From the NCBI GenBank assembly GCA_945873305.1, contig CAMCCX010000015.1, positions 1 through 45,496 on the forward strand: DNA of 45,496 nt, read 5' to 3'. The notes under the pieces are model-generated. The model did no database searches, had not been told where the DNA came from, and was given only the letters and a program-made list of their open reading frames with translations. Positions 45,038-45,496 of the stretch are shown here, in pieces. Position numbers and translations under genes: made by a program. Within the stretch, counting starts at the first letter, position 1; each line of letters begins with the position of its first letter. The DNA is from Akkermansia muciniphila. Lineage in GTDB: Bacteria; Verrucomicrobiota; Verrucomicrobiia; Verrucomicrobiales; Akkermansiaceae.

Positions 45038-45358
45038 ATGAAACCATCGCTTCGGTTAGCAATATCGTCCTTGATTGCGGATATATACCGGGATCTCTCA
45101 TCTGAAAGCCCTCGTTCCGCGGACCTGCCCGAACTGCTTCTGGCCGGCCTCGCCCTAAGACGTGGCATTCCGCCGTCTCAGGTGAGGACTTTGCTTCCCC
45201 ATATGTCCGCCCTGCGGTGCCGCCTGGAAATCTCCCATGCATTGACACATCCGAGTGTCAGCGTCTGGTATTTCGCCAGCCTGGAAATCCATGAACCGCG
45301 GTACGAACTTCTGTGCGAGAGCTACAGGGACGAACTGGAAACGTGTCAGGGAGATTAG
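45038..45358 (+). CDS. Hypothetical protein
   Basis: A 106-residue helical protein beginning MKPSLRLAISSLIADIYRDLS, with leucine/alanine-rich middle (ELLLAGLALRRGIPPSQVRTLLPHMSALRCRLEIS) and acidic end. No signal peptide or membrane segment. I do not recognise a family; composition is protein-like. Codons upstream to 44855 run into the candidate RNA and are excluded. Downstream to the window end (45359-45496) I see nothing. Confidence 0.55.
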   Translation: MKPSLRLAISSLIADIYRDLSSESPRSADLPELLLAGLALRRGIPPSQVRTLLPHMSALRCRLEISHALTHPSVSVWYFASLEIHEPRYELLCESYRDELETCQGD

Positions 45359-45496
45359 CCGGAGCCCCTGCGTCAAAGCGGAACTCTGGAACCTCAGGCA
45401 ATTCCTGCGACCGGGAAAAACTAACAAATTCTGTATTCATACAAGTAACTGAAATTCCAGAGATAGGAATCGATGCGCCTCAGGCAGACTCTCACA

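Overview
The window reads as high-GC chromosomal DNA from a member of the Verrucomicrobiota, most likely a Luteolibacter/Verrucomicrobium-type heterotroph. This placement is an inference from protein style and gene mix: a PEP-CTERM sorting signal, many H-NOX/FIST/hybrid-kinase proteins, a carboxynorspermidine decarboxylase, weak or absent Shine-Dalgarno sequences, and frequent GTG/TTG or stop-overlapping starts. No rRNA marker is present. I see no tRNA, rRNA, CRISPR array, complete insertion sequence or prophage gene.

Bases 1-31.4 kb are mostly housekeeping. They hold an RsmB-type and an RlmI-type rRNA methyltransferase, a SWIM-SNF2 helicase, and a pair of radical SAM/SPASM enzymes related to the siroheme-to-heme/heme d1 proteins. 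Then come envelope proteins (a LysM protein with an apparently dead L,D-transpeptidase domain, an active L,D-transpeptidase, lipoproteins, a cytochrome c lipoprotein), acyl carrier protein, and central carbon genes: class II fructose-bisphosphate aldolase, aconitase, KDPG aldolase, ROK sugar kinase, pyruvate kinase. Polyamine synthesis (nspC), a rhomboid protease and a UvrD-family helicase are also here. Embedded at 25.0-27.8 kb is a compact three-gene type III polyketide synthase / FAD oxidoreductase / methyltransferase operon of the phenolic-lipid or quinone type.

Bases 31.4-44.1 kb are a signalling island. One module is a divergent Hpt gene, a stand-alone H-NOX heme sensor and a hybrid histidine kinase with an HNOBA domain; the H-NOX and kinase genes overlap by ATGA. 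The other module, all on the minus strand, is FIST sensor, hybrid kinase, an NtrC-like response regulator whose AAA+ domain has lost the sigma-54 motifs, and a second Hpt protein. Both the FIST and kinase genes of the second module are split by single frameshifts. Between the modules lie surface or secreted proteins: a three-segment membrane protein, a 77-residue PEP-CTERM protein, a lipoprotein with an HG...SC signature, and a membrane-anchored trypsin-like protein with a zinc ribbon.

Bases 44.1-45.0 kb contain no convincing gene but a dense run of inverted repeats. The part at about 44681-44855 folds on paper into a multi-helix RNA resembling the HEARO / omega-RNA class that normally accompanies IscB nucleases; no iscB gene follows it. 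REP-like short palindromes with very small loops occur at 18.45, 23.13 and 29.90 kb, and a 21-base periodic degenerate repeat follows the aconitase gene. I could not identify promoters with useful confidence; the clearest regulatory elements are intrinsic terminators.
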